Shown here one piece after another: positions 11,115-24,385 of a stretch of 64,000 nt of DNA. The position numbers and the translations under genes were made by a program. The DNA comes from Luzula sylvatica. Lineage: Eukaryota; Streptophyta; Magnoliopsida; Poales; Juncaceae. Each line of letters begins with the position of its first letter. The stretch's first letter is position 1. The notes below the pieces were generated by a model. That model did not search any database. It was not told the origin of the DNA and saw only the letters and a list, made by a program, of their open reading frames with translations. The DNA lies in assembly GCA_946800325.1 (NCBI GenBank), contig OX326958.1, positions 64,398,366 to 64,462,365 of the forward strand, given 5' to 3'.

Positions 11115-13263
11115 TTAAACATTGATATTGCGATTCCCCAAACAGTTCTCCCAAATTAGATCGATCAGATCTCGAATCATTTCCATTATATTGTTTTCCT
11201 CCATTTTTCCTTCCTGCATAATAAAAAGGAAAACACATAATTATACTTCATAGCATTGAAGATCGAAAGGTACTTTTCTAAAAATAATACTAATATTTAA
11301 GAATTTAAGAACTACGACACAAATTGCAACAAAATCTATGAAAACGATAATGCCACGATCAAGGCTTTGTTAACGCCACAAATTCCAACTGGCGAGATAT
11401 CAATTTCTTCGATATAATATACATTCGTAGTGCAATGTAATAGGAAATTCATAAGAAAATGTGAAAGAAAACTCACTGTTAACAGTTCGGATACGCCAAC
11501 CAACTTGAAAGAAACCTCGTTTGAAACTTCACCTCTCGAAGAAGTAAGTTCAAAGCGATCAGCCGTTCTCAATGAAACCCTAATTTGTTCTCTCCTAAGG
11601 GTTTTATATTTGATGTGCCAAGCACCCACAACACGAAGCCGGCCAGAGAAAGATGCCGTCCCCAAAGGCCACCTAAGTCCTCCTTTCACCTCAGGGTCTC
11701 TAACAGCAGCTTCGATTAATTTGTCAATTCCTTCCTTTACGCGAATCTGGCATTATGAATTAATTAGAAAATCAATAAGTTGGGACAATATTTCGGAGGA
11801 CTATTTCAAGTTTTCGACATCAATATGAAAGAAAAACTCACGTCTAAGTTGTTTAATAATATTCTTTTTGGGTTTAGCGTCAATCTCAAATCAAAATCTT
11901 TGCTTGCACACGATATGTCTGTGACCATGTATCTCAATTGGTTTCGTTCGATCTATGAAATCAAATGCACAAAAAGAAAATTATCAAACACATAATATAT
12001 ATTTTGTGAAACAATAGTATATCGTGAGAAATTAAAAGAAGATTTAGGTTTATAATAGAAAATGTGAACATGATGTGAATAAATTGTTATGAACAAGAAA
12101 ATATAATTTGCATTTACCTTGCATAGTTCGAGATTTCCATCAGACGAAACTGTACATTTGCAATGCATCGTTATATCAGGTTGATCGTTGTCAACTACCT
12201 AAATTAAGAACAAATGATAATTGATAAATAACAAACACATAGAAAACAATAGAACCCAAAATAATTCATGTAAAATAAAATGTCTAAACAAGATCAAACA
12301 CTGTAATTTGTAAAATAGCAAAGGGGTTTGAACTTTGATATATGGTGGCCCCCGAACTCAAATAAATATCCATGATTGGCATCATTAATTGACTCAATTA
12401 ACGATTTCATTGATCGTTTAATACAATTGACGTGTTAATTGACGTGTAAATTAAAAGTTCTTAATTGAATCTATTAAGAATGTCATGAAAGTTTTTCAAA
12501 GTTATGGGAACGTGATATAATTTTTCAATAATTGCAAATAATTATACTAACCTTTTTTTTTTATTAATATACTAACCTTTACATGGTACTTTTCTTTTGA
12601 ACATTCTATATAAAATCCAGATTTTTCAACAAGAAATTCTTCAATATCCCTCATATACTGATCTGTCACAGTTGTGTAGAATGATTTACAAAAATGTTGG
12701 TTCAGGTCTTCTTTTCTTATAGCACTTCTAATAGAGTTCAGACAATTGCAAGAGTTCCTAATTGACACACACAAACTATATTTTGATCAAATTAGTTGCT
12801 GTCTAAATGCATTAAATTTACGGCACAATTTGATTAATTTCAAAAAAATATTTTGGAAGAGAAAAACATACTCATAAAATAGAATTTTGCCTATTGTAGC
12901 GACCACTGCCAATCGCACCGATTCTCTCTCCCCCCTCACATGCTTGCTTGTTTCTATCAAGTCTTTGTAAACCTTCTCGATTATCTCATCCAAGACCCTT
13001 TTCTCGTCCTCCTTCGCAGGGACTGGCTCGCGAATGACTTTAAGCCCCCGTGGCTTTGCACCAACTGGCTCGCCATTATAAGGCATCAAAAATAGATTTT
13101 CGGTTTTCGTAAAGGTGTGGTACCATCGACAAAGCGCACCGGGTGAGTAAACTATCCTTGTAGGTGGGTTTTTGGGGTTCTTCGAGTTTTGGTGAAAGGG
13201 TTTGGGCTTTGGCACGGCGGAGGTACCGTTAGGTCGACGCATATGAGGGGGGGTGTAAGCCAT
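11115..13263 (-). CDS. Plant-specific MAYxPPHxRR protein, DUF7903-type, copy A
   Basis: Six minus-strand exons (12872-13263, 12577-12757, 12118-12198, 11842-11952, 11477-11746, 11115-11213) with GT-AG introns give 1134 nt, 377 residues, no internal stop. The protein begins MAYTPPHMRRPNG, followed by a basic, Pro/Asn-rich linker and the block RIVYSPGALCRWYHTF. Conserved blocks follow: PAKEDEKRVLDEI, VVATIGKILF, DQYMRDIEEFLVEKSGF, ITMHCKCTVSSDGNLE, RYMVTDISCASKDFDLRL, and in exon 5 DPEVKGGLRWPLGTASFSGR, the strongest signature. The tail is LIDLIWENCLGNRNINV. I recognise the overall pattern as a plant-only family of unknown function (DUF7903 by memory). No catalytic motif, signal peptide or membrane segment is visible. 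Copies A and C are closer to each other than to B. A broken copy lies head-to-head 500 bp away. Confidence 0.85.
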
Positions 13264-13778
13264 GTTAGATGTTAGATGAGAGATTGAACTCCTGATGCAC
13301 TTATAAATGATTCAAAAAGACACTTCATATTCAAGAAGTTTAACAAAAGAAACTTTTCATCTTCTCTCATGTTAGTTCAAAATATATGGTTTCATTCAAG
13401 GATCATAAATTTGACACGAATGTATAAATTTACGTTTGATTTGTAATATAATATAATTTATGTATTTGTATAAAATTTTTGATCGATTTTATCTATATTT
13501 CTATCAGGTATATCATTTCAAAATATATAATAATCATGAAAAAACTTACAAAATATGAAATATCAGTGGTGTACCCGTCTCTGTTGTTTAAAAAATACAC
13601 CTGCACTATCAGCGTCTATTTATTTAATCGAAGGTATCGACAAATTTGTGAGATTAACAGGACCTCAGTTTCTCATCAACGAATTCCTTTACTCCCAAAA
13701 AGATTATTTTTAAATTTTTGATTTGGGCCCGCCTTTCTTTAACACGATAACTTTTTATTTTTAAATTTGTAATGCCAG
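13264..13778. other. Spacer between copy A and the broken copy
   Basis: Holds the upstream region of copy A and, from about 13750, the end of intron 4 of the broken copy (TTTTTAAATTTGTAATGCCAG, nearly as in copy C). No other feature. Confidence 0.5.
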
Positions 13779-13903
13779 ATTGAAGTAAAGGAAGGGATCG
13801 ACAAATTAATCAAAGGTGCTGTTATAGCCCCTGAGGTGAAAGGCGGGCTCGGGTGGCCTTTGGGGATGGCATCTTTCTCTGGCCGGTTTCGTGTTATAGC
13901 CCC

Positions 13904-14408
13904 TTGTGGTGTGTTTGGAGGCTCAGTTTTCAATCAATGGTTTGAGTAGTAAACTTGGGTTTACATAGGAAATCAATTTGGGTGTTCGGTGCCTATCTAA
14001 AAAATCACGGAATTGAATCCCATGTGGCCCAAACTTAGAAAATGTGAGTAAATTGGACTATTTACATAACTTATATCTGAGCTCATTTTTAATTAGGATG
14101 TGCAAGATATTATGACATAAAAATGAAAATGTGAACAAATTCTTAAATAATAAATTTATAATAAGTATTTATATTTTTTGATACATAAAATATATTTTTT
14201 CTTATTAATAGATACTTATATTTATGATTTATTTATACCACATAATTATAGCATGATTTTTTCACAATTTTTTTCTGTACTATTTGAATTCTGATACGAA
14301 CTTCATGGGTGGAGGTAATTGATATTTTTAACTTATTAAGTTGTTTCTTTCGTGCATCATTTTTATTTACATTATTTAATTAATTACTAAATTAATTCAT
14401 AAATTATA

Positions 14409-14463
<55 letters not shown>

Positions 14464-14663
14464 TATTTAGAGATTAATAGTAATAATAGTAATAATGATG
14501 TATTTAGCCATTATTATTAATAATAAATAATAACAAGTGTAATAATAATAATAATAATAATAATGTATTTAGAGATTAATAGTAATAATAGTAATAATGA
14601 TGTATTTAGCAATTATTATTAATAATAAATAATAATAAGTGTAATAATAATAACAATAATAAC

Positions 14664-14703
<40 letters not shown>

Positions 14704-14960
14704 TATTTAGCAATTTATACTATTTTGATATGATTAAGAATAAGTATGATAGTTAGAAAATTTCATTAGAAATAATACAATTCTAGGATATTTTATTCAC
14801 TTTCTACATCTAATCCTATGATTGTCAACAAACACCTTATAAACATCCTACACTCATAGTTTTTGCATTTTCCTGCTATCATAGTTTCCTGATATTCATA
14901 TATTAGTTTCGTGCAACTACGAGTTTCCTGATGCTACACAAAACTGACCTAGCAAACACG
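13904..14960. mobile_element. TIR element inflated by (AAT)n, inserted in pseudogene exon 5
   Basis: Left end GGTGTGTTTGGAGGCTCAG near 13910 and the reverse complement of the right end (GGGCGTGTTTGCTAGGTCAG, ending near 14963) form about 24-bp imperfect TIRs. The interior has no ORF and contains (AAT)n arrays at about 14408-14462 and 14640-14702, plus two near-copies of a block starting TGTATTTAGAGATTAATAG. Target duplication not clear, and some exon bases were lost. A PIF/Harbinger- or hAT-like MITE is most likely. Confidence 0.6.
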
Positions 14961-15216
14961 CCCTTAGGAAAGATCAAATTAGGGTCACATTGAAATGGGC
15001 TGACCGCTTCGAACATACTTCTTCCAGAGGCAAAGTTTGAAACGAGGTTACGTTCAAGTTGGTTCGTATATCCGAACTGTTAACTGTGAGTTTCAAACCA
15101 AGTATTTTTTTTTTTTAGAAATTTACCTTTCAATTTTCAATGATATGAAGTACAATTACGTGTTTTCTTTTTTATATACAGGAAGGAAAAATTGAGGAAA
15201 GCAATATTACGGAAAT

Positions 15217-15401
15217 TTACCTTTTTTATATAGGTCGAGTGAGTATAGTGTAGAAATGAAAAGGAGGAAAATAAGGTTTTTCGGAGGAATTAACACCTTT
15301 TGTTGTTTGTTTGTAAATATTGGTTTGTATCTTCACTTTTATTTTTAACAAAAATGATCGGATCGATCGCGTATCGCGCTTGACTTTTCTTCAAAAAAAA
15401 A
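15217..15401 (+). mobile_element. Short retroposon (SINE or truncated LINE) in pseudogene exon 6
   Basis: About 185 bp ending in an A tail (TTCTTCAAAAAAAA) is flanked by the direct repeat AATATTACGGAAAT (15203-15216 and about 15401-15414). The repeat is part of exon 6 and is present once in the intact copies. A 14-bp target duplication plus an A tail points to LINE-type retroposition. Clear RNA polymerase III A and B boxes were not recognised. Confidence 0.7.
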
Positions 15402-15478
15402 ATATTACGGAAATGATCAAAGACCTGATCGATCTCATTTGGGAGAACTGTCCAGAGAATCGCAATATTATTGTTTAA

Positions 15479-16204
15479 ACTCTTTAGTGGGCAAGGCTTT
15501 TGTTATAATTTTTTTTTTAAAAGATATCCTACAAGGGATTGCTTTTGGTATAATTATGTGGTACAAATTTTAGGATGTAGAACATTTTTGTGCATGGCTT
15601 CGGTTGTTGGAAGGGTTTATTTTGGCTAGTGAGCTCCAAGCGGAGCATGTTCATAAATTTTGCAAATTTACTTATCAAGTGTTTGGTTCTTCTTTATCAT
15701 ATAGCTAGTCGTACTACCTTGCAAATAAATCATGAGAACAGCGGGTTTTATTTTAACGCTAATTTTTTTTCTTTTTTCACTTAGTTTTTTTTATTTCTAA
15801 TTTTTTTTCTTTTCCCATTTTCGCAGTAATATATATGAAATTTTATTAGTTTGAATTTATGCGAGATTTCATAGAAATCTTTCATCTGATTATTATATCC
15901 ATCTACACGTTACGTTCTTTCGTGAAGTCTTATTAATATATTTACTGACATCAATATATTTGTAAATATGTCATGATTATATTAATTGAGTTTGAAAACG
16001 ACCGCGCAAATATTATTTAAACAAATTAATCAGAAAATAATATTCGCGATAGACTAATTATATAAATCATTTGTATTTATTGATATCATTATATTTATAA
16101 ACATGTAATGACTCGATTAATTTAGTTAAAACTCATGAGATTAATTTTATTTAAATAAATTATATAAAAAATTAAATATGATGTCTCACGCAATTGTGCG
16201 AGAT
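15479..16204. other. Duplicated 3' flank of the DUF7903 locus, then AT-rich DNA
   Basis: 15479-15740 matches 62335-62560 (shared phrases include GGGTTTATTTTGGCTAGTGA and GGTTCTTCTTTATCATATA). 15740-16204 is AT-rich with no gene. Confidence 0.65.
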
Positions 16205-16207
16205 AAA

Positions 16208-17698
<1,491 letters not shown>

Positions 17699-17701
17699 AA
17701 A

Positions 17702-18240
17702 CTGATTTCGGTTGAATTCCGAATAATGTTTCAACAACCTTGAGGACGAAATCGACTGGATCCGCTAGCAACCGTGACCCGATATTGTCACCCTCAAATC
17801 CACCATGATTATTACTCCTCGAGTCTCGACTTGGTTACCTCACCAACTCTCGGGACCCACACTCAAAATATCGCAAACTACCGAGGTGAAAGAACCAAAA
17901 AACGAGGATAGAAAAGAAAGAACGAAAGGAAGAAATGATTACGGGGCAAGGAGGATATCAATTATCAAGTGACTGGGCGTGCAAAGTATGTATCCAATGC
18001 CCGAGATGGGTACATCAGAAAAATTTAGTGCTGCATCTTTGCCTTCTCTAGGAATCACATCAAGCCATTTTAAATTTCAAGTAACAAGAAAATTTAACTT
18101 GAAGAAAAGAATAATATTTCCGATCTCTTGTTTTGTAGATTTTTTTTTTTTTTTTTGACCTGCAGCGTTTTCAAAAGTCTAATTTATAAGAATAGTTTCA
18201 ATTTATTTCAAATTACAAAATTAGCAGGATTTATATTTTA
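17702..18240. repeat. Segmental duplication block matching 62900-64000
   Basis: Shared with the right edge: GTGACCCGATATYGTCACCC, TATGTATCCAATGCCC-like text near 17990 versus 63430, CCTTCYCTAGGAATC, CCGATCTCTTGTTTTGTAG, and TTTCAAAAGTCYAATTKATA near 18171 versus 63930. The order is the same in both places, so the block continues the duplication that includes the pseudogene and copy C. Confidence 0.75.
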
Positions 18241-20368
18241 CATGTAGCGTTTTCAAAAACTCAATTTGTAAGAATAATTTTAATTTTTCTCAAATTATAA
18301 AATTAGCAGCTTTTGACAGACCTCCTGGTGAAAAAGATTGATATTTCGCCAGAAAGTCTGACGAAAGTGTTTAGTCATGATTTTTGTTCGTTAACCTGAA
18401 AAAAATTAATCAATCAACTTTTGCCAGGCCAACTGGCGAAAGAGGAAAATAATATTTTTATAATCCTTTTGTTTTTAAAGTAGCAAAAAAAAAATTATGA
18501 AAACTGCAGGTAGAAGCACATGTTCAAAATTGAATTTTGTTTGTTTTGTTAGATTTGTCATTGCGTATTGAATGATTATGTGAAATTGGACAAGTTTATC
18601 TTGAATTTCCAATTTGTATAAGAAAAATAAAAAGATAAAAAATATTATAATAATTAGGTTAAATTTCTATGAAAATTCTTCATGTTTACGTCATTTTTGT
18701 AAAATAAATTTGACTATTTTTTATATTCTTCAAAATTATCAAAAAATATCATGTTTAATAATTATTGTGTCTAGTTCATTCAGGATCAAATCTCACTCAA
18801 TTTTATTTATTTTTGTATTTATGATGTTTTTTAGAAATGAAAATAATATGAACTTCTAAAAATTGATAGATGAATTTTTTTTAAATTGATAACAAATAAA
18901 AAAATGAATGAAATTGACTGAGATATGATCCTGAACGAACTAGACACAACGAATATAAACATGATATTTTTTTGATGATTTTACAAGGTATTAAAAGCAG
19001 TGAAATCTATTTTACAAAATATGACAAAAAATAGAGAATTTTGATAGCAATTTAACATAATTATCCAAATATTTTTTATGTTTTTGATTTTTTTATTAAA
19101 CAGACAAATTTTCAAGCATAAAAAAATTAACAAACAGGTAAATAATGAAGAATTTTTTTTATATAATTTTAAATATCATAAGAAACCTCGTAATTCTAAT
19201 TTTTACATAAATCCATAATTAATAGAAAAATATAAATAAATTAAAAATTCAATATAAATCTATCTAAATTGACACAATCATTCATCGCACAATAACAAAT
19301 CCAATAAAATATACGAAATTATATTTGGACATACCAGTAAAAAATAAACACAAATTTACACATAGATTATTAAAGTTTTTGAACAGGTAATTTCGTTAGT
19401 AGGAATGGTCCAATTTGCGATTTAATAGCTGCATTTCGTTCTACTAACGCATCACATTTGAAAGAGTTGGGGAAGAGAGTGTCCGAGGTTAACTTGTCTC
19501 CTCACGAAAGAAAATGGAGTTTCAATTTGACATGTAAATTTGTTCCCTACGTATACGTAGAAAAAAATTATATTTTGAAACCATTAGTCGTCTTATGTAA
19601 ATTTCATTCAGATCCTTACAAAAAAAAAAAAAAAAAACGGGCTAGATTATTCCATGAAAAGATTAAATGATCAAATTTAACTCAAAATTTCAAAAAAAAT
19701 GAATGAACAAAATTAAATAATTTTCCCTAATATAGAAAAGAAGATGAAAGGTCCTTCGGAAGATGAAAAGTTCCTTTTATTAAATATCTTGAATACGAAA
19801 CGTTTTTTACCATCTTTCCGATGAACGTCCCTCTCTAATATTCTAATAGAAAAATTATTATTTATTTTGTTATTTTTCTTTTTGAAAAAACAATGAAGTG
19901 GATTCCACATTCATTTTCTTTATTAATAATATAATAGAAAAATCATACTCGACTCCTTCAAATTTATCCTAATTTATTTGTGAGGGCTGCACTTAGTAAT
20001 AAATTAAACGACGGTAAAATATATGTGAAATTCATTTCTCAAGTATTAAACGAAATTCATTACTCATTTATTAACGTCTTAAAAATTAGTATTTTAATAC
20101 ATAATTTTAATTTAACATCTTAATTGTATGTTAAATTATAAATTAATATATTAAATCATATTTTTGTGTTAATTTTGAAAATGTTGAATCATATCTACGT
20201 CGTTCACGATGAGTTAGAAATTTAATATTTACATGTCACTTCAATTTATTATACAGAAAATAATTGTAGGAGTTATATCACCCCTCAATTTATTACGCAG
20301 AAAAGAATTGCAATAGATCATCGTTGGAATCGTCAGTGTATCCGTACCTCACTCTCTCGTCCTCTATC
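18241..20368. other. AT-rich intergenic DNA upstream of copy B
   Basis: No gene recognised. A reading frame at 19458-19670 ends in a poly-lysine run from an A tract and has no family resemblance. The final 100 bp are the likely 5' UTR/promoter of copy B; CTCTCTCGTCCTCTATC just before the ATG resembles the same place in copy C. Confidence 0.5.
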
Positions 20369-22202
20369 ATGGCTTACGTTCCCCCGCATTTGCGCCGATC
20401 TGACCGCCCCTCCACCGCCCCTTCATCTCCCTACATCATCCCAAAGCACAAACCCTATCTTTCGAACTCTATGAACCCCCAAAAAGCATCCAAAAGGATC
20501 GTGTACTCGCCCGGTGCACTCTCTCGGTGGTACCATACCTCTTCGGAAATCGAAAATCTCTCTTTACTGCCTTATAATGGCGAGACAATCGAAAGCTGGA
20601 ACAATTGGTTTAAGCCTCTGACCCTCGCAGCCATGGACGAGTCGGACCCAGCCAAGGAGGACGAGAAAAAGATTTTGAATGAGATAGTGGAGAAGGTTTA
20701 CAGAGACTTGATAGAAACAAGCAAGTCTGCGAGGGAGGAAAGAGAACGGTATGATTCCGTGGCATTGTCAGTGGTCGCTAGAATAGGCAAAATTCTTTTT
20801 CGTGGGTATACTTTTTTTTTCTTTTCCAAATATTTTCTAAAATTAATCAAATTTAGACACCAATCAATTATGTCAATTAGGAACGCGTTGAATTGTCTAG
20901 ACTCAATTAGAAGTGCTAAAAGAAAAGAAGAAGACTTGAACGATCGCGTCCATAAATTATTCTACACAACTCTAACAGATCAATATATGAGAGATATTGA
21001 AGAATTTCTTGTAGAAAAATCTGGATTCGACTTGGAATGTTCAGAAGAACAATATCATGTAAAGGTTAGTTTAATTGTTTTCTGTAAATACTGTTTCAAA
21101 GAATTTGATCTTGTTTAGATGATTTTAATATTTTATTTTACATGAATTATTATGTTCAATTGTTTTGTTTGATTGCTCGCGTTATATTTCATTTGTTCTT
21201 CATTTAGGTATTCGATAAGAATCAACCTGACATAACAATACATTGCAAATGTATAGTTTCATCTGATGGAAATCTCGAAGTATATAAGGTATATAAATGC
21301 AAATTATCTTTTCTTATTCATAATTTAGTGATATGATATTCTTATTTTCTATTGTAAACATAATTTTTTTATTTTTTATTTCTCACAATGTATTATTGTT
21401 TTAGATTATCAATATACATATTATGTGTTTGATAATTTTGCTTTGTATGCCTTTGCTTTCATAGATTGAACGAAACCAATTGAGATACATGGTCACGGAC
21501 GTATCATGCGCATGCAAAGATTTTGATTTGAGATTAATGCTAAACACCGAAAGAATATTAAACAACTTAGATGTGAGTTTTTCTTTCTTTTTGACAAAAT
21601 AGTTTTAATTTATTTTCGATAGTATCAGTTTCCTTTAATTGATTGTTTTCAAATTTATCCATTTTCTTTTACATGCTTACTTGTTATTTTTAAATTTGTA
21701 ACGCCAGATTGAAGTAAACGAAGGAATTGACAAATTAATCGAAGCTGCGGTTATAGACCCTGAGGTAAAGGGAGGGCTTAGGTGGCCTTTGGGGACGGCA
21801 TCTTTCTCTGATCGATTTTATGTCGTGAGTGATTGGTTCATAAAATATAAAACCCTTAGAAAAGAAAAAATTAGGGTTACAATGACAAGGGCGGACCGAT
21901 TTCAGCATAGTTCTTCGAGAAGAGAAGTTTCAAACGAGGTTTCCTTTAAGTTGGACGAGCTCTCCGAACTATTAACTGTGAGTTCTCGTTCAAACATCTT
22001 AAATTCTTAAACCCTAGTCTTTTATTTTATATTATTTTTGTTAAAAATTGAAACGAATCTTCAATGTTATGAAGTGCGATTATGTGTGTGTGTTTTTTTG
22101 CAGGAAGGAAATATCGAGGAAAACAATATTATGGACATGATTCGAGATTTGGTGCATTTTATTTGGGATAACTGTTTGGGAAATCGCAATGTGAATGTTT
22201 AA
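20369..22202 (+). CDS. Plant-specific MAYxPPHxRR protein, DUF7903-type, copy B
   Basis: Six exons (20369-20805, 20881-21064, 21208-21288, 21465-21572, 21708-21977, 22104-22202) give 1179 nt, 392 residues, all phases as in copies A and C. I chose the ATG at 20369 (MAYVPPHLRRSDR), the residue conserved in all copies, over an in-frame ATG 15 codons upstream at 20324. Exon 1 is longer than in the other copies (an extra segment around NWFKPLTLAAMDESD). Conserved blocks are present: RIVYSPGALSRWYHT, VVARIGKILF, DQYMRDIEEFLVEKSGF, IHCKCIVSSDGNLE, RYMVTDVSCACKDFDLRL, DPEVKGGLRWPLGTASFSDR. It is the most diverged of the three and is free of the insertions that mark the others. Function unknown. Confidence 0.87.
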
Positions 22203-22546
22203 ACTCTTTATTTAGTGCATGGATTTTGCTTTTGTTTGATGCAAAGTTTTACGATGTGTTTTGTTTTTCTCTTTTTGGTGTGAAATAGTTTGTTTCGGTA
22301 TGGTTTATGTGCATTTATCATTTTTATTATCTAATCATGGTATTGAGGGTGTGGCATTTTTGATATTTTGACATTTTGTGTTAAATGAGATGTGATAGTT
22401 GAATTAGATTTCACAAAAAAATGAAAAGTTTTAACATGTGAAAAAATGAATTCGGTTTAACATAAGAAAAAATAAATGTGATTTAACATGCTATTATGTG
22501 TGAAATGAGTAGAATTTAAATTAGTCATTGGTAAAGTAAAATATAT
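22203..22546. other. 3' flank of copy B
   Basis: AT-rich, presumed 3' UTR and spacer. No repeat or gene seen. Confidence 0.45.
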
Positions 22547-22829
22547 TTAGTTTTAGAAAAAAATACACTTTTGCTTTCCCAACTTGTTCCAAATGTGCAC
22601 TTTACCCCCAAACAAAAAATTACATTTTTTTACCTCCTAATCTTTCAAAAATTGTTCAAAATGCCCCTTCCGTCCATTTGGTGTTAAAACCTCTGTTAAA
22701 TGGTGACATGACATGGTGATGTGGATTTTTTAGGAATCCTTACATTATGACATGGCAAATTAATACTAACCCGGTCCGTTAGTTCCTAACCCGATCCGAA
22801 CCCATCTATCTCTCTCAGACCCACCCGAA

Positions 22830-22830
22830 C

Positions 22831-22889
<59 letters not shown>
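22830..22889. repeat. (CT)n microsatellite at inner edge of left TIR
   Basis: About 28 CT units; the mirrored right TIR has only a short (GA)n (about 24829-24844), so the tract expanded on one side only. Confidence 0.9.
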
Positions 22890-22891
<2 letters not shown>

Positions 22892-23149
22892 GTCGCGATC
22901 TCCTCTCTCTCACTCTCTCCTATCGTGACCCAAATCCTCGCCAGGAGCCAGCAGGAAACCCTCGTCGCCCCCTTCTCAAACCCTCGCCAGCAGCAAACGA
23001 GCTCAGCACCCTTCTCAAACGAGGTCAGCAAATCGAGAATTGAGGTCAGCACCCTTCTCCCAGTTTTGAGTTATTTTTCTGAGTCAGTTCGTATCGATTT
23101 CAGTCAAATTTGAGTCAGCACCCTTCTCAAACGAGTTATTTTATGAGAA

Positions 23150-23375
23150 TTGGGGTTAATTGAGTTTTGAGTTATTTTTTTGATTTAATTGGGTTAATTG
23201 GGTTCAATTTATCTGAAATTAGGGTTAATTGGGTTCAATTCATCTGAAATTAGGGTTAATTGGGTTCAATTTATTTGAAATTAGGATAAATTAGGATTAA
23301 TTTATCTGAAATTAGGGTTCAATTTAGGGTTCAATTAAGTCTGTGTTAATTAGGGTTAATTAAGTCTGTGTTATC
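23150..23375. repeat. Minisatellite of AATTAGGGTTAATTGGGTTC-type units
   Basis: Degenerate 30-37-bp units built from TTAGGGTTAATTGGGTTCAA and ATCTGAA recur about six times inside the Pack-MULE. The resemblance to plant telomere repeats (TTTAGGG) is superficial. Confidence 0.7.
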
Positions 23376-24210
23376 CATTTGCAGTGAGAAAGTCAGGAAC
23401 GACAGTGACGTTTGTGATAATAGAAGGATGGGTAGTTACAGTGGCGTGTATTAACTTGATTCTTTTTAGGCTTGTGTTTTTTGTGTGTATAAAGTTCAAA
23501 ATCGAAGGCATATTTCCTTCTTTGTGTTTGAACTCAATTTGGAAACTTGTTTATATTGTTCTAATAGGGTTAAACTTGATTTCTATTTGGAAACAATTAA
23601 TCATACATATTTCTACAGCAAATACAAACTTAACTCGACATACAATTATCATAATTCATCATACATATTTCTCAAGATGGCACATTCACATTTACAACCA
23701 ATTACAACCAATGAGAAATTAACAAAAGAACAAGCCATACAAGTATAATAATTAAAGTCACTTGCGGTACTGATTTCGGTATTGTCTCTGTCACTTGATG
23801 TACCAGTTCAACACCCCATACCCCATCTCTGTAATATGATGAACATCCCGCACCTCTTCAACGTGGTCATTTGCCAAAAAAATTTCTGCATTATGTCAAA
23901 CTTGTAATTATGACCCTGGAATTATCCCGAAATCAAATATGTCCTTGCATTTATGCTGAAACCAAATTCGTACCAGGATTAAGCCGAAATTGTGAACACG
24001 TTCTCGCATTATGCCGAAATTGCAAATATATCCCCGCCCAAATAACATGAATTTCAACTTGAATTTGCCTGGAAAAAAAAAGTGAATTTGATCATCAATT
24101 TCAACTTGAATTTGCCTGAAAAAAAAAGTGAAAGAAAAAATAACATGAATTCAACAAAATTGAAGCATAATTATAAAACAAATTGAGCACAATTACAAAA
24201 TTGTACATAC

Positions 24211-24385
24211 CTTGATGCGATTATCAGGGTTTCCCGAGGAGTAAAGCTTGAAGTAGAAGAAACGTGCAATGGTATACAATGCACCGAGTCCAGCTGCTAT
24301 CACAGGTGCTGCACACCGCCGACCAATAGCGTCGCGAAGAACACTGGCATGTACTCGATCGAGTTCTGGTGCCCCCTCTAGATGT
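24211..24385 (-). pseudogene. Captured fragment of a microsomal glutathione S-transferase 3 gene
   Basis: Read on the minus strand, the segment encodes RGHQNSIEYMPVFFATLLVG and, after a one-base deletion that shifts frame, VIAAGLGALYTIARFFYFK followed by LYSSGNPDNRIK and a GT donor. This is the MAPEG-family core of plant MGST3 (RGHQN motif and Tyr/Phe-rich helix). Its 5' edge coincides with an AG acceptor, so it is a genomic exon piece, not a cDNA. The frameshift and lack of the remaining exons make it non-functional. Confidence 0.82.

Larger units (their letters stand above)
13779..15478 (+). pseudogene. Broken DUF7903-type copy (exons 5 and 6 only)
   Basis: Exon 5 starts at 13779 after an intact acceptor and matches copy C (KGGLGWPLGMASFSGRFRV) up to about 13903. 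It is cut by a 1.06-kb insertion and resumes at 14961-15085 with loss of some codons. It has a nonsense codon (TGA where intact copies have a serine codon) in the GKV-NEVTF segment. Exon 6 starts at 15182, is cut again at 15217 by a short retroposon, and resumes to the stop at 15476-15478. Exons 1-4 are absent. The 3' flank (15479-15740) matches that of copy C almost word for word. Confidence 0.88.

Noticed and set aside
19458..19670. 70-residue frame upstream of copy B
   Set aside because: Ends in a lysine run from a poly-A tract, no conserved motif, no intron or promoter support.
22786..23052. Frame with a long Arg-Glu run
   Set aside because: Created by the (CT)n tract at the Pack-MULE TIR.
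23150..23375. Interstitial telomere repeat
   Set aside because: Units contain TTAGGGTTAATTGGG with irregular length, not the plant TTTAGGG repeat; better seen as a minisatellite in the Pack-MULE.
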